NCBI GenBank assembly: GCA_964519365.1
Contig: CAZFHP010000018.1
Span: 1 to 28,009 of the forward strand
Source: CAZFHP01 sp964519365
Lineage (GTDB): Bacteria; Babelota; Babeliae; Babelales; RVW-14
Direction: 5' to 3'
DNA length: 28,009 nucleotides
Positions 7,797 to 16,712 of the stretch are shown here, piece by piece; the first letter of the stretch is position 1; every line of letters starts with the position of its first letter. The notes beneath the pieces are model-generated. The model was not told the DNA's origin and did no database searches. It saw nothing but the letters and a program-made list of their open reading frames with translations. The translations under genes and the position numbers were made by a program.

Positions 7797-8336
7797 ATGA
7801 ATAAAAATAAAACAGAACACGTCATACTTGTTAACGAACACGATCAAGAAATAGGCACCGAAGAAAAAATAATCGCACATCAAAAGGGTTTGTTGCACAG
7901 AGCGTTTTCTATATTTGTGTTTAACGAAAAGCATAAATTGCTTTTACAAAAACGCGCTGCTCATAAATATCACACAGGAAATTTATGGGCAAACACATGC
8001 TGCAGTCACCCCCGTCCCGGGGAAAAAATAGAAGAGGCTATACACAGACGGCTACAAGAAGAAATGGGTTTCGATTGCCCATTAACGTATGCGTTTAGTT
8101 TTGTATACAAAGTTCGCTTTGAAAAAGATAATTTATTTGAACACGAATATGATCACGTATTTGTTGGCCATTATGACAAAAATCCAACGATTAACAAAGA
8201 AGAAGTCTCTGACTATGCCTGGGTCCCATTTGATCAAGTTATTCGTGACGTCAAAAAACACCCGGAAAAATTTGCGTACTGGTTTAAAATAATACTGGAA
8301 ACAAAAAGTGATATCCTCGCAACATACTCTAAATAG
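7797..8336 (+). CDS. idi: Isopentenyl-diphosphate delta-isomerase, type I
   Basis: Idi interconverts isopentenyl and dimethylallyl diphosphate for isoprenoid synthesis, including the undecaprenyl carrier needed for cell wall and LPS. The 179-residue Nudix-fold protein has the catalytic Cys region ANTCCSHPRPGE, the Nudix-like helix EEAIHRRLQEEMGF, and FEHEYDHVF with the conserved metal/catalytic Glu. Family N- and C-terminal blocks (LVNEHDQEIG, YAWVPFDQV) are also present. agaggg precedes the ATG. Length is normal. Type I Idi is typical of eukaryotes and some bacteria. Whether it serves a complete pathway or isoprenoids from a host cannot be told here. Confidence 0.95.
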   Translation: MNKNKTEHVILVNEHDQEIGTEEKIIAHQKGLLHRAFSIFVFNEKHKLLLQKRAAHKYHTGNLWANTCCSHPRPGEKIEEAIHRRLQEEMGFDCPLTYAFSFVYKVRFEKDNLFEHEYDHVFVGHYDKNPTINKEEVSDYAWVPFDQVIRDVKKHPEKFAYWFKIILETKSDILATYSK

Positions 8337-8354
8337 ACCCGAAAGATAAAAGCC

Positions 8355-9152
8355 ATGAAAAACAGATATAAAATTATTGCAATATCGTTACTTGTTTCAA
8401 GTATAAACACACAAAATAATACTCTGTTACAAGCAATGCACAAACTATCAGCTCAAAACGACAGAGAAACAAAGCAACAACGAGAAAAAAAAAGCGATAC
8501 CTGTTATTCTTTGGCGGGCAAAGCGTTAACGCAAACAAAGCTTTTTTCAAGCCCACATGCACACATCCAAAGTTTATTAAACGATCAAACGGCAACGTTA
8601 AGAGAAATCTCTCGTTTAACACATGCATATCAACAAGTATTAGAACACTTACTTCATGGCTTTCAAGTTCAAATAGAACATTACGAAGTAAAAGCGTCTC
8701 CTAGTACTCTTCATGGTAAAGAATCTGAACATTCCAAACTTATGATACAGATGACCAATAAAGTCAACAATCACAAGCCATTAATAACGATTAGACGAAA
8801 AATAAGAGCACTCATGCAAAAGCTACAACACTGTCTACACGAAATTGGGCGGCTGATTGGGGTAATGCTCGCGCAACCTCAAAACGATAGTATCCCACAA
8901 TTTGTATACGAAATACGACAAAAATGCTTATGCGATTTACAAAGACAAATCAGTGCGTTATTTGCATTGCCCAAAGAAGAAAATCCCATCTTCTTAATTC
9001 TTTCAGAAATTCAAGTAAAATCTAGATATGACATGTTTCTTAAACAAAGCTTCTCTGACGACATGATGAAAAATTTTGCAGAAACAATACAAGCGCAATT
9101 AAATTATTTACGCGCTTTGCATGGCAATCTAAACAGAATTTTCTTGGCTTGA
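8355..9152 (+). CDS. Predicted secreted helical protein, unknown function
   Basis: I do not recognise this 265-residue protein. It starts MKNRYKIIAISLLVSSINT, a short signal-peptide-like segment, followed by a polar region rich in Gln, Lys and Glu. Most of the rest reads as amphipathic alpha-helices with frequent Leu, Gln and His, for example YQQVLEHLLHGFQVQIEHY and LQHCLHEIGRLIGVMLAQ. No catalytic motif is obvious. It is 18 bases downstream of idi and closes this plus-strand gene group. Periplasmic or secreted location is inferred from the N-terminus. Confidence 0.6.
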   Translation: MKNRYKIIAISLLVSSINTQNNTLLQAMHKLSAQNDRETKQQREKKSDTCYSLAGKALTQTKLFSSPHAHIQSLLNDQTATLREISRLTHAYQQVLEHLLHGFQVQIEHYEVKASPSTLHGKESEHSKLMIQMTNKVNNHKPLITIRRKIRALMQKLQHCLHEIGRLIGVMLAQPQNDSIPQFVYEIRQKCLCDLQRQISALFALPKEENPIFLILSEIQVKSRYDMFLKQSFSDDMMKNFAETIQAQLNYLRALHGNLNRIFLA

Positions 9153-9159
9153 TTTTTTT

Positions 9160-9342
9160 GTCTGAACCAGGATAACCAGGATAAGATAGATTAAGAGGAT
9201 TTTTAGGCGCAATATTAGATAACAAGAAAATGTTTTTTTTGTTGTTCTAAGCCTTGTCATCAGAATCTCGCTCATCCTGAGTAGCATTCTTATGCGTATC
9301 GAAGGGTTAATCCGTCTTATCCAGACCAATCCTGGTTCAGAC
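9160..9342. repeat. Imperfect inverted repeat with 35-base arms
   Basis: The left arm (9160-9193) starts gtctgaaccaggat and the right arm (9308-9342) ends atcctggttcagac. Reverse-complemented, they agree over about 34 bases with a few mismatches. The roughly 110-base centre contains a diverged palindromic element (9271-9308). Together with the terminator at 9412-9445 this accounts for most of the 316-base gap; no gene is seen in it. It may be a small non-autonomous mobile element or a large hairpin. Confidence 0.6.
9271..9308. repeat. Palindromic element, diverged intergenic copy
   Basis: The stretch atcctgagtagcattctt followed by atgcgtatcgaagggtt shares its outer parts (cctgag or gagtagc, and cg-atcgaaggg) with the elements at 14866-14912, 19224-19285 and 19770-19832. 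The copy is shorter and weaker. It lies inside the larger inverted repeat at 9160-9342. Confidence 0.5.
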
Positions 9343-9411
9343 AACATATGCTTACGACGACTCAAAACATTTCAAAACACAAAAAATAGTTCCAATCCCC
9401 CCTCAATAACA

Positions 9412-9445
9412 AACCCCCGAAAAAGTAAATACTTTTCCGGGGGTT
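9412..9445 (-). terminator. Intrinsic terminator after the 840-residue gene
   Basis: A 15-bp stem with one mismatch (9412-9426 aacccccgaaaaagt with 9431-9445) encloses a four-base loop. It lies 24 bases after the stop of the minus-strand gene ending at 9469. On the minus strand it is followed by a short T-rich tail (ttt-g-tt). It may also work on the plus strand after the 8355-9152 gene. Confidence 0.7.
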
Positions 9446-9468
9446 ATATTTATTGATGTTTTATATGC

Positions 9469-11991
9469 TTATGCAAAAGCACTTTGTACTTTGGGATAGA
9501 ACGGACCATATTTATCAACAACCGTCCAGCGAGCAACCCATGGCAATATCCATGCAATAAATTCACCGCCAGCGGCGCCAATACAATTGCTCTTTACTTT
9601 ATCGATAACTTTGTCTAAAACATACGATATGTTATCTGGGTTTTTATCAAAAATACCCATTAAAAGCGCCGCTTCATAGTAACTTAATAGGCGCCATTTT
9701 GCCAAATTGGTAAGCAGTAAAGAAACAAGTTCTCTGTTAATAGCAACAGGGTCTGATTCGTCTTTGTCCAGATACCCATGCTCAACAAGCTGGTCAACAA
9801 GCATTTTTCGACCAGGGCTTCCCGGAGCAAGGACAAACTTAATCAGCATCATTTTTGCAATTCTAATTTGCATACCCATTTCATCGGCAAAATCTTCATG
9901 CAAATCATGAAACATTTCAGATGTCTCTTCGCTTATTGCCCCTAAGTATTCCAAACTATCGACGCCATAACTTGTTATGGCACGAATAACGTTTGTAATA
10001 ACATGCGGATATTGTTTCGTAAACGCTGTCCCAAGAGTTCTCCCCCAACATGCTACTATATACGCTATAACCTGATCTTCAATAAAGCAACCATCAGCAC
10101 TGCCACCACGACCAGGTTGTGCACAAAAAGCATCATACGATATGTACTTATTTTTATCCGACGTATAATCTTTCTTGCTGCCATAAATTTCATTCACATG
10201 CCAGTTGGCAAGCGAACTGAACGGCGTAACTTTTTTATTCATCAGAACACTTATCAGAACAAACATAACAGTATTGAGCATTTCCGGGCGAACAACGCCA
10301 CCAGTATATGTTTCAAGCTTTTCTAAAAATAATGGATCTGCATGCTCGCGTATTTTTTCTGCCGTAAAATCACAGGCTACTTTGTTTGCTTCAAAGATCG
10401 TACTTTTAACGGCATTCTTTAAGTACGAATAATTTTTTGGCCATAGGCTTTCTTGATAAAAATTATTCTGATTAATATTATCTCCAGAAGCTCCAGCGTG
10501 TGGAAACAACGAGCGATGAAAGCCTTGATAATATGACCACGCCATAACAACGTTAATCAAACTATCACCAAGTTTACTTGGTTGTCTAAAGAATCCCCAA
10601 CTTGCATGCCCTGCAATAATCGGCAACAAACTAGGAAGCGGCATCAACTGAAGAATATACCACTGTTCCGGACGAAGTACTTTTAATGACGAATTTCCCA
10701 AAACAGTATTCAAAACCGTTTCCTTTGTGCTATCAGAACGCATATTTACATAACGCATCCATGAAAGCGCAGCTTTAAATGTAAAGTCAGTAAAGTATGG
10801 GATCATTACACGCTTGTCCAACCAAACCTCTTCGCCGCACAGTTTTGTTGTATCATACTTATACAAATTAAAGAGCTTTTTAAACACAAAATCATAGCCA
10901 TACGCAACACATCTAAACAATTCATGACAGCTCCCCCACTCGGCACTTTCTTGTATCGATTCAAAAGCATGTATCGTATGAACGTATCCCTTAATTTTTT
11001 TAAGCCAACGCTTTAATACTTTTGCTTCGGTTAATTCTTCTTCAAAAAAATCGTCTTCTTGATTTACTTGATTTGCTTCTTTTTGTACTGGCTTGAGTGA
11101 CAAATCAAGCAACGCTTTTTCTATAGACATACATACTTGTTTGAGTCTTTCTTTTGTTTTTTCAAGCAACGGCTGTATGTATTCAAGAAACGAAAACACT
11201 GCTGTTTCTAGATCTCTTTGGGCAAGAGCACACAAAACTTTTTGTAAAATATGCAGCTGTTCTATAATGCTATTATCAAGGCTATCAAGAGAAATAGATG
11301 GATCTGAATCTAAAAATTTTTGTATTGATTCTTGTAATAGACGGCTATCTTGTTCTTCAAATGGTGTAATTGGCCCAACTTCAGTGTCATGAGATCCAGA
11401 AGGCGACCCTGTAAACAAATTCATAAGTTGACTTGGATCAGCTCCTGCAAGTCTCCCCATAGGGTTTTGAAATTGCGGCGTTATCCCTTGCAAAAACGCT
11501 TTAAACGATCCATTTATTAATGCACCATGAAATTTTTCAAGCTCGCCTAATAACGACTTGTACGGATCTGTTTGCTCAAGCCCCTGTTCTTTAAACAAAG
11601 TACTCAAAGAACGTCGAATCTGAACACATAGAGGCTCAATACCATTACTCATGGCAACCCGCTCAATAAGTTTTTCATAGACACTATTTGCATCATCAAT
11701 TGCTACTCGTATATTTTCAGGCAAAAAATCCAACATTTTTTGTTGCCGTTCAGCCATCTGCTTTTTAGCATCAACTAAGATTTGCATTAATTCTTGAGGA
11801 TCTATAGAGCTTATAAGACTCATTAAATCAGGAGCCGACTGTTTTGTAGGCTTGCTTGCTTGTTCTTGTTGCTCTACATGCTCTGGTTGCTCTTGCTGTG
11901 CATACAGCACACTAGAAAAGAACACACTAGAAAAAACCTGGCTGACAATAAGAAAAGACACAAGAAAAGATCTAAAGAAAGAAGTGACCAT
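9469..11991 (-). CDS. Large secreted protein of unknown function
   Basis: An 840-residue protein I cannot assign to a family. The N-terminus is a long hydrophobic signal peptide (from FLVSFLIVSQVF to a likely cleavage after SVLYA), followed by a Gln/Glu-rich spacer. Residues from about 45 to 330 are helical and acidic, with probable coiled-coil segments. A Pro/Gly-rich patch near LFTGSPSGSHD and an acidic stretch EDDFFEEELTEAK separate the parts. The C-terminal half is richer in Trp, Tyr and Cys, suggesting a folded domain. The ATG at 11991 is preceded by a G-rich run (gggggtcct on the minus strand). The gene stands alone, with a terminator behind it. Confidence 0.7.
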   Translation of the reverse strand: MVTSFFRSFLVSFLIVSQVFSSVFFSSVLYAQQEQPEHVEQQEQASKPTKQSAPDLMSLISSIDPQELMQILVDAKKQMAERQQKMLDFLPENIRVAIDDANSVYEKLIERVAMSNGIEPLCVQIRRSLSTLFKEQGLEQTDPYKSLLGELEKFHGALINGSFKAFLQGITPQFQNPMGRLAGADPSQLMNLFTGSPSGSHDTEVGPITPFEEQDSRLLQESIQKFLDSDPSISLDSLDNSIIEQLHILQKVLCALAQRDLETAVFSFLEYIQPLLEKTKERLKQVCMSIEKALLDLSLKPVQKEANQVNQEDDFFEEELTEAKVLKRWLKKIKGYVHTIHAFESIQESAEWGSCHELFRCVAYGYDFVFKKLFNLYKYDTTKLCGEEVWLDKRVMIPYFTDFTFKAALSWMRYVNMRSDSTKETVLNTVLGNSSLKVLRPEQWYILQLMPLPSLLPIIAGHASWGFFRQPSKLGDSLINVVMAWSYYQGFHRSLFPHAGASGDNINQNNFYQESLWPKNYSYLKNAVKSTIFEANKVACDFTAEKIREHADPLFLEKLETYTGGVVRPEMLNTVMFVLISVLMNKKVTPFSSLANWHVNEIYGSKKDYTSDKNKYISYDAFCAQPGRGGSADGCFIEDQVIAYIVACWGRTLGTAFTKQYPHVITNVIRAITSYGVDSLEYLGAISEETSEMFHDLHEDFADEMGMQIRIAKMMLIKFVLAPGSPGRKMLVDQLVEHGYLDKDESDPVAINRELVSLLLTNLAKWRLLSYYEAALLMGIFDKNPDNISYVLDKVIDKVKSNCIGAAGGEFIAWILPWVARWTVVDKYGPFYPKVQSAFA

Positions 11992-12036
11992 AGGACCCCC
12001 GCAAATTAGCGATACGTTTTATTTTTATAAATTTTA

Positions 12037-12042
12037 ATTATA
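12037..12042 (-). promoter_or_regulatory. Possible -10 box for the 840-residue gene
   Basis: On the minus strand tataat reads from 12042 to 12037, about 45 bases before the ATG at 11991. No good -35 hexamer lies at the standard distance; ttggtg about 19 bases upstream is the nearest. The 200-base gap to ftsW otherwise shows only AT-rich sequence. Weak call. Confidence 0.3.
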
Positions 12043-12192
12043 CGAAAACGATACTAAACCCCACCAAAAACAAACACCATTCGATAAGAGTATGAGTCTG
12101 ACAGATCTTGCAAAAATGTCAATTGCGCAAGCTATTTTTTACCCCGAAATTCTCGCTATCATTTTGTTTTTTTGAAAAACAGAAAATATATT

Positions 12193-13302
12193 TTACACTC
12201 GTGATGCACGCGAACAATTAACAATAAGCCCGACCATACACAAAAAAGAAACAAGCGCTGTGCCCCCATAACTGACAAATGGCAACCCTAGCCCCTTTGT
12301 CGGCAATAATCCTATAGTTACCATCAAATTAATAAGCGCTTGTAGACTTATAAATACAACAAACCCTAATGTCGTAAAAAAAGAAAACGTATCTTTCATG
12401 CGCAATGCAATACGCAAGCCAAAAAAACAAAATAAAAAATACAATAAGATAATAAAGCAAGAACCAACAAAACCCGTCTCTTCAGCAATAATTGGAAAAA
12501 TAAAATCTGTATGCTGCATTGGTAAGTAAAAAAATTTCTGTTTTGAATTTGAAACTCCCAATCCCCATATATTGCCACTTCCAATTGCTATAAGCGACTG
12601 GATAATTTGAAAACCACGACCTTGAGGGTCAGACCATGGGTTTAAAAAGATAAGAATACGGCGCAATCGATATGATTTGGTTACAATCAACAATATAACA
12701 ACCGGCAACGTTGCCAAAAACGTTACAAACAAGTGCATACTGCGCATCTCTGCAACAAAAAACAAAATAAGCGACGTTGTTAAAATCGTAATAACAGACC
12801 CAAAATCTGGCTGCTTTAAAAGCACTAAAAACGTTATACCAAGCACACATAAAAACGACAAATAACATCGGGCAAACGATCGTAGATAATTTTGTTTTTT
12901 CTCCAAAAAATAACCAAAATAAATAAACAACGAAAATTTAAGCAATTCACTTGGCTGTACGCTATACCCAAAAAAATATAACCAGCGACGAGAACCATGA
13001 ATTTTCAAACCAATACTCGAAGCAAACGTTAACATCGTTAATACTAACGCACCCCAAAATAAAAGCGGCGCATAACGCTTAATAATCTTTATGGGAACTA
13101 GGGCAAAAAAGAAAAACCCAATTAACGCTGGCAACAAATATATACATTGCTTTTTCAAAAAGTAATGTGCTGAACCAAATTTTTCAAGGGCATAAATCGA
13201 ACTTGACGAATAAATAAAAACGAAACCGATAATAACAAGCGTAGCGACTATGCTGACAAAAATACGTGTATCCCGTTTTAACTGATCATATCCCAAACTC
13301 AT
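12193..13302 (-). CDS. ftsW: Septal peptidoglycan glycosyltransferase FtsW
   Basis: A 369-residue SEDS-family integral membrane protein with about ten hydrophobic segments. SEDS proteins polymerise lipid II with a partner class b PBP. Family marks are YSSSSIYALEKFGSAHYFLKK near the start, KQPDFGSVITIL in the middle, the loop GNIWGLGVSNSKQKFFYLP, then HTDFIFPIIAEETGFVG and the C-terminal GLPFVSYGGTAL. FtsW is preferred over RodA because murD lies directly upstream in the same direction, but the two paralogues are hard to separate by eye. aggaga lies about eight bases before the ATG. It is the last gene of the leftward hldE-murD-ftsW group, 46 bases after murD. Confidence 0.9.
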   Translation of the reverse strand: MSLGYDQLKRDTRIFVSIVATLVIIGFVFIYSSSSIYALEKFGSAHYFLKKQCIYLLPALIGFFFFALVPIKIIKRYAPLLFWGALVLTMLTFASSIGLKIHGSRRWLYFFGYSVQPSELLKFSLFIYFGYFLEKKQNYLRSFARCYLSFLCVLGITFLVLLKQPDFGSVITILTTSLILFFVAEMRSMHLFVTFLATLPVVILLIVTKSYRLRRILIFLNPWSDPQGRGFQIIQSLIAIGSGNIWGLGVSNSKQKFFYLPMQHTDFIFPIIAEETGFVGSCFIILLYFLFCFFGLRIALRMKDTFSFFTTLGFVVFISLQALINLMVTIGLLPTKGLGLPFVSYGGTALVSFLCMVGLIVNCSRASRV

Positions 13303-13348
13303 ACTTTCTTCTCCTGATCATACTGAAGGACTCTCCTGTTTTTTTGAT

Positions 13349-14818
13349 TTAGCTTACCTGTGCCGATCGTTTTAATACAAGTTCTTTAAAGAAATTACCC
13401 CTGTGCTTGTAATTATCAAACAAATCAAAGCTTGAGCCTCCTGGAGAAAAAAGAACACAATCACCTGATTTCATATCCCGAAAAATAAGATCAATAATCT
13501 CACACAAGTCATATGACTTGTGGCAAAACCCCAAGTGTTCACACTCAGGCCCAAAGCAATATATTTTTTTTACACTGCTATTTTGAGATAATCGTTTTAT
13601 CACATCAGAACGATCGACCCCCTTGCTCTGCCCACCAAGAATAACAATAAGCGATGCGTGCTCACGCGCAACCCGAGCTACAGCCCGCTCCGTTGCTTGA
13701 CCAACTGTTGCCTTAGAATCGTTATAAAACGACACTCCCTGAACAGCTGCTACAAATTCTAAGCGATGTGCATGATCGTTAAGTAACAACGCGCCTTGAG
13801 CTTTACTCTTATCACACAAATAACGCTCTATGCGAGAAAGATCAGCCCCGTATATATAAAGCGTCGCTAAAACCATAACCCAATTTTCTTTAAACGTTAC
13901 ACTTGGTAACATCGTCATATCAAAAATTTTTTGGTCCCGATCATATAAGCAATTATCATAAACGTACACGACTCGTTTTTTTGTCAAAAAATTTTCTGAC
14001 AACGCATGATCACAAAATCGTTTGTCATGTTCAGATACACACACAACACATAATTGCGATGTAAAATTTCTAAAATATTGTCCCAATAATCGCCCTGAAC
14101 GACCTTGAAACAAACTCACAGGCATAATTGCCCATTGGGTTTCATCCTGATATTTTAATAGATTAATTTTAGCTTTAAAATAAGCGTCTTCTGTGTCATG
14201 CCGATCAAGGTGATTTGCATAAAAATTTGTCCACAATGCAATATCTGGCGCAAACTTTTTACTGCGTTCTAACTGAAAGCTTGAAAGTTCCAGCACTCCT
14301 GTCTGACAAAGATCACACGTATCACACGCAACTAAATCAAGCATCCCGGTCCCAACATTGCCCGCTAAGCACGATCGAATCCCAACTTGCTTGAGTAAAT
14401 TATCAATTAATTTTACGACCGTTGTTTTGCCAAGCGTCCCCGTAACAGCTATCGTTTTGTGCCTGCTAAAATCGTCAAACAAATCAAGCTCACATAAAAT
14501 TTTATCGTCATACTCGTGATAAGCATTTAAATTAAACCCGGGACTAGAAATAACATAATCTTGCTCACGCAAAAATAATTCTAGTTTTTTTTTCGCCCCT
14601 GAAACACATGTCACGCTATGTCGCTTTAAAAGCTCATGATCAGAACTCGATATTTTCCCGTCCACCAAGCTATCTACCCAGACCGTAAAAATTACGGTTA
14701 AATCTTGGCCAAAAAGTTTTTGGCAAATCTCTTTTTTTCTTTTCTCTAAAAACGATAGAACAGATCTGCCAACAACACCAAAACCCAGAATACCTATTTT
14801 TTTTTGCCCATATTTCAT
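13349..14818 (-). CDS. murD: UDP-MurNAc-L-Ala:D-Glu ligase MurD
   Basis: MurD adds D-glutamate to UDP-MurNAc-L-alanine with ATP in the cytosol. The frame is open from a TTG at 14824, but ATG 14818 (MKYGQKKIGILG) is the better start, giving 489 residues. An N-terminal Rossmann segment (GILGFGVVGRSVL) is followed by the ATP-binding loop AVTGTLGKTT, where most family members have TGTNGKT. The central ligase motif ELSSFQLE, the substrate-domain block FYNDSKATVGQATERA, LGGQSKGVD and the C-terminal LFSPGGSSFDLFDNYKHRG all match MurD. The gene lies between hldE (31 bases upstream) and ftsW. Confidence 0.95.
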   Translation of the reverse strand: MKYGQKKIGILGFGVVGRSVLSFLEKRKKEICQKLFGQDLTVIFTVWVDSLVDGKISSSDHELLKRHSVTCVSGAKKKLELFLREQDYVISSPGFNLNAYHEYDDKILCELDLFDDFSRHKTIAVTGTLGKTTVVKLIDNLLKQVGIRSCLAGNVGTGMLDLVACDTCDLCQTGVLELSSFQLERSKKFAPDIALWTNFYANHLDRHDTEDAYFKAKINLLKYQDETQWAIMPVSLFQGRSGRLLGQYFRNFTSQLCVVCVSEHDKRFCDHALSENFLTKKRVVYVYDNCLYDRDQKIFDMTMLPSVTFKENWVMVLATLYIYGADLSRIERYLCDKSKAQGALLLNDHAHRLEFVAAVQGVSFYNDSKATVGQATERAVARVAREHASLIVILGGQSKGVDRSDVIKRLSQNSSVKKIYCFGPECEHLGFCHKSYDLCEIIDLIFRDMKSGDCVLFSPGGSSFDLFDNYKHRGNFFKELVLKRSAQVS

Positions 14819-14849
14819 AAACAATTCTCACAAATACAAAAACGTTACG

Positions 14850-16367
14850 TTACAAATTATTATTTCGAGTAGCCTCGCCATAGCCCTTGGCTACGGCAGG
14901 CGTATCGAGGGATCTCATTTTATCGACAATACGGGTAGTCGAACGATTATGAACAAAATCAACAATATGAACCTTACCCCCAGAACTCGTAACAATATCA
15001 TATCCCACGATATCCTGCGCTTTATAATCGCCACCCTTTACAAGAACATCAGGACGCAAATACTCAATTAACTCCTTAGGCGTATTCTGATCAAATGACG
15101 TTACAAAATCAACAAAACCAAGGGCTGATATAACCTGTGCTCGCTCTTGTAGATTATTAATTGGCCTATCAGCCCCTTTGCCTAATTTTTTAATCGAAGC
15201 ATCTGTATTAAGCGCAACTACAAGAATATCGCCTTGTTTTTTTGCTTCAGCCAAAAAATATATATGCCCTGAATGCAACAAATCAAAGCACCCGTTTGTA
15301 AAGACAATCGTTTTGCCATCGCTCTTTTGCCAATCAAGTTCTATTTTCAAGCGCGCCCAATCATGATATACTTTTTTCGCCACATGCTCTTCTTTGTCAA
15401 TAAGTTCGTCAAGACTTACAGCGTATGTTTTACAGTGGGCAATTGCAACAGATGCGGCACGATTTGCAACCAGTAACATATCGGGAATAGCAAGCTTATG
15501 AACAAAAGATAGCGCCAAAAACGCAAACACCGTGTCTCCTGCACCAGAAAGATCATACACTTCTCGCTTGTGCGCATGTGCATAAATCATATTGTCATTC
15601 GAAATAAATCGAATTCCCTTATCGCCCATCGTTACAATAAGACCAGCGATGTCTAATCGTTTACATATTTCTTGGCCATTTTTTACGAACCTCTTCGTAT
15701 TAAGCCCATTCGTATTAAGCCCATAGAAATCACACATATGAATAAATTCGCGCATGTTTGGCTTAATATAATCCACGCCTTTATACTTGCTAAAATCAGG
15801 ACCCTTGGGGTCAACAATAACCAAGCAGTTATATGCTCGAGCTTTGCGAACAACATACGCAATAAGCTCTTTGTCTAGAATACCCTTGGCGTAATCTGAA
15901 AGCAAAATTATACTTTCGTGTGTCATAAGTTTATCAAACTTTGCAATTAGTGAACTTCGTTCTTCTTGGGACAATACATGCGTATCTTCACGATCAACAC
16001 GAAAACACTGCTGGCTTGCAGCCATGAGGCGTTTTTTTACCGTCGTTCCACGCGTCTGAGAAAAAACAAGACCATCAGACCGCATGCCAATATCAGACAA
16101 CAAACACGCTATTTTTTTTCCATGCGAATCAGCCGAACCGACAATGCCAAGTAAGTACGTATCAAGCTTAATATGCTTACAATTGGCCGCAGTATTAGCA
16201 GCCCCACCAAGGTAATACTCTTTGCGTTCTTCTTTAAACACGGGAACAGGAGCTTCAGGAGAAATACGATCAATCATACCAAACGTATATTCATCCAGCA
16301 TAACATCACCGAGTATCAAAACTCGTTTAGAAATTTTGCCCCGTAATTTGTTTATAATCTCTTTCAT
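14850..16367 (-). CDS. hldE: Bifunctional heptose kinase/adenylyltransferase HldE
   Basis: HldE makes ADP-heptose for the LPS inner core: the N-terminal PfkB-type domain phosphorylates heptose-7-phosphate at O1 and the C-terminal domain adenylylates heptose-1-phosphate. The kinase half shows LGDVMLDEYTFG, GGAANTAANC and the catalytic-loop motif DLSGAGDTV (GAGD at about 275-278). The transferase half shows FTNGCFDLLHSGH from about residue 356 and VKGGDYKAQDIVG. The expected family end is NRSTTRIVDKMR. Here a further 20 residues (SLDTPAVAKGYGEATRNNNL) follow, translated from a palindromic element (14866-14912). It heads a leftward group with murD and ftsW. The ATG at 16367 lies close to the inverted repeat at 16401. 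Confidence 0.95.
   Translation of the reverse strand: MKEIINKLRGKISKRVLILGDVMLDEYTFGMIDRISPEAPVPVFKEERKEYYLGGAANTAANCKHIKLDTYLLGIVGSADSHGKKIACLLSDIGMRSDGLVFSQTRGTTVKKRLMAASQQCFRVDREDTHVLSQEERSSLIAKFDKLMTHESIILLSDYAKGILDKELIAYVVRKARAYNCLVIVDPKGPDFSKYKGVDYIKPNMREFIHMCDFYGLNTNGLNTKRFVKNGQEICKRLDIAGLIVTMGDKGIRFISNDNMIYAHAHKREVYDLSGAGDTVFAFLALSFVHKLAIPDMLLVANRAASVAIAHCKTYAVSLDELIDKEEHVAKKVYHDWARLKIELDWQKSDGKTIVFTNGCFDLLHSGHIYFLAEAKKQGDILVVALNTDASIKKLGKGADRPINNLQERAQVISALGFVDFVTSFDQNTPKELIEYLRPDVLVKGGDYKAQDIVGYDIVTSSGGKVHIVDFVHNRSTTRIVDKMRSLDTPAVAKGYGEATRNNNL
14866..14912. repeat. Palindromic element forming the HldE tail
   Basis: The plus strand reads cgagtagcctcgccatagcc, a short loop, then ggctacggcaggcgtatcga and ggga. 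Inner arms (tagcc/ggcta) and outer arms (cctcg/cgagg) pair imperfectly. On the minus strand it encodes LDTPAVAKGYGEAT, close to FETPAYAKGFGEAP from the copy at 19770-19832. It lies between the normal end of HldE and its stop. Confidence 0.75.
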
Positions 16368-16400
16368 GATAACCCATTAAATAAAATCAATCAGAAAATT

Positions 16401-16464
16401 AAACCCGCAACGCGGGTGTAGTAATGTAGCCCATTGCAAGGAGCAAAGCGACGCAGCTGTGGGT
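16401..16464. repeat. Left arm of a 64-base inverted repeat
   Basis: Its reverse complement matches 16589-16652 with few mismatches, including the core cttgcaatgggctaca. The arm has its own hairpin (16403-16417, acccgc-aac-gcgggt). The 124-base centre between the arms holds further hairpins and no gene. The arm begins about 34 bases upstream of the hldE start and is an inverted copy of the repeat seen at the window start. Confidence 0.8.
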
Positions 16465-16588
16465 ATAACAACAACCCACATCTTCCCCGCCCCAGAGAGG
16501 GCGGCGCTTTTTTATCCTAACATAATTTTTATTCTAACCAAAACTATGCACTGCCCACTCCGGGGCAGGTTAATTTTTTGTATCAACC
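16465..16588. other. Centre of the inverted repeat, two GC-rich hairpins
   Basis: No gene is seen in 16368-16872 apart from the repeat arms. The centre contains ccgccc-loop-gggcgg followed by a T run (16487-16513) and ctgccc-loop-gggcag followed by a T-rich stretch (about 16554-16579). Both look like intrinsic terminators on the plus strand, but no plus-strand gene precedes them. They are probably part of the repeat element itself. Confidence 0.5.
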
Positions 16589-16712
16589 ACCCACAGCGGC
16601 GTCGCTTTGCTCCTTGCAATGGGCTACACTACTACACCCACTTCGTGGGTTTAAGAACATTAAAAAAGCTTGAAAGTCATGATCTTTAATTTCCTGATTC
16701 ACCCATTAAATT
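16589..16712. repeat. Right arm and full copy of the dispersed repeat
   Basis: The first 64 bases form the inverted repeat with 16401-16464. From 16596 the copy also matches 1-115 of the window in direct orientation, through the tttaatttcctgattcac tail. Its hairpin (16636-16650, acccac-ttc-gtgggt) keeps pairing through a paired change relative to the other two copies. About 160 bases separate it from the next gene, with no clear promoter seen. Confidence 0.75.

Noticed and set aside
16487..16513. GC hairpin with T run as a gene terminator
   Set aside because: No plus-strand gene precedes it and hldE runs the other way; it is more likely part of the repeat element.
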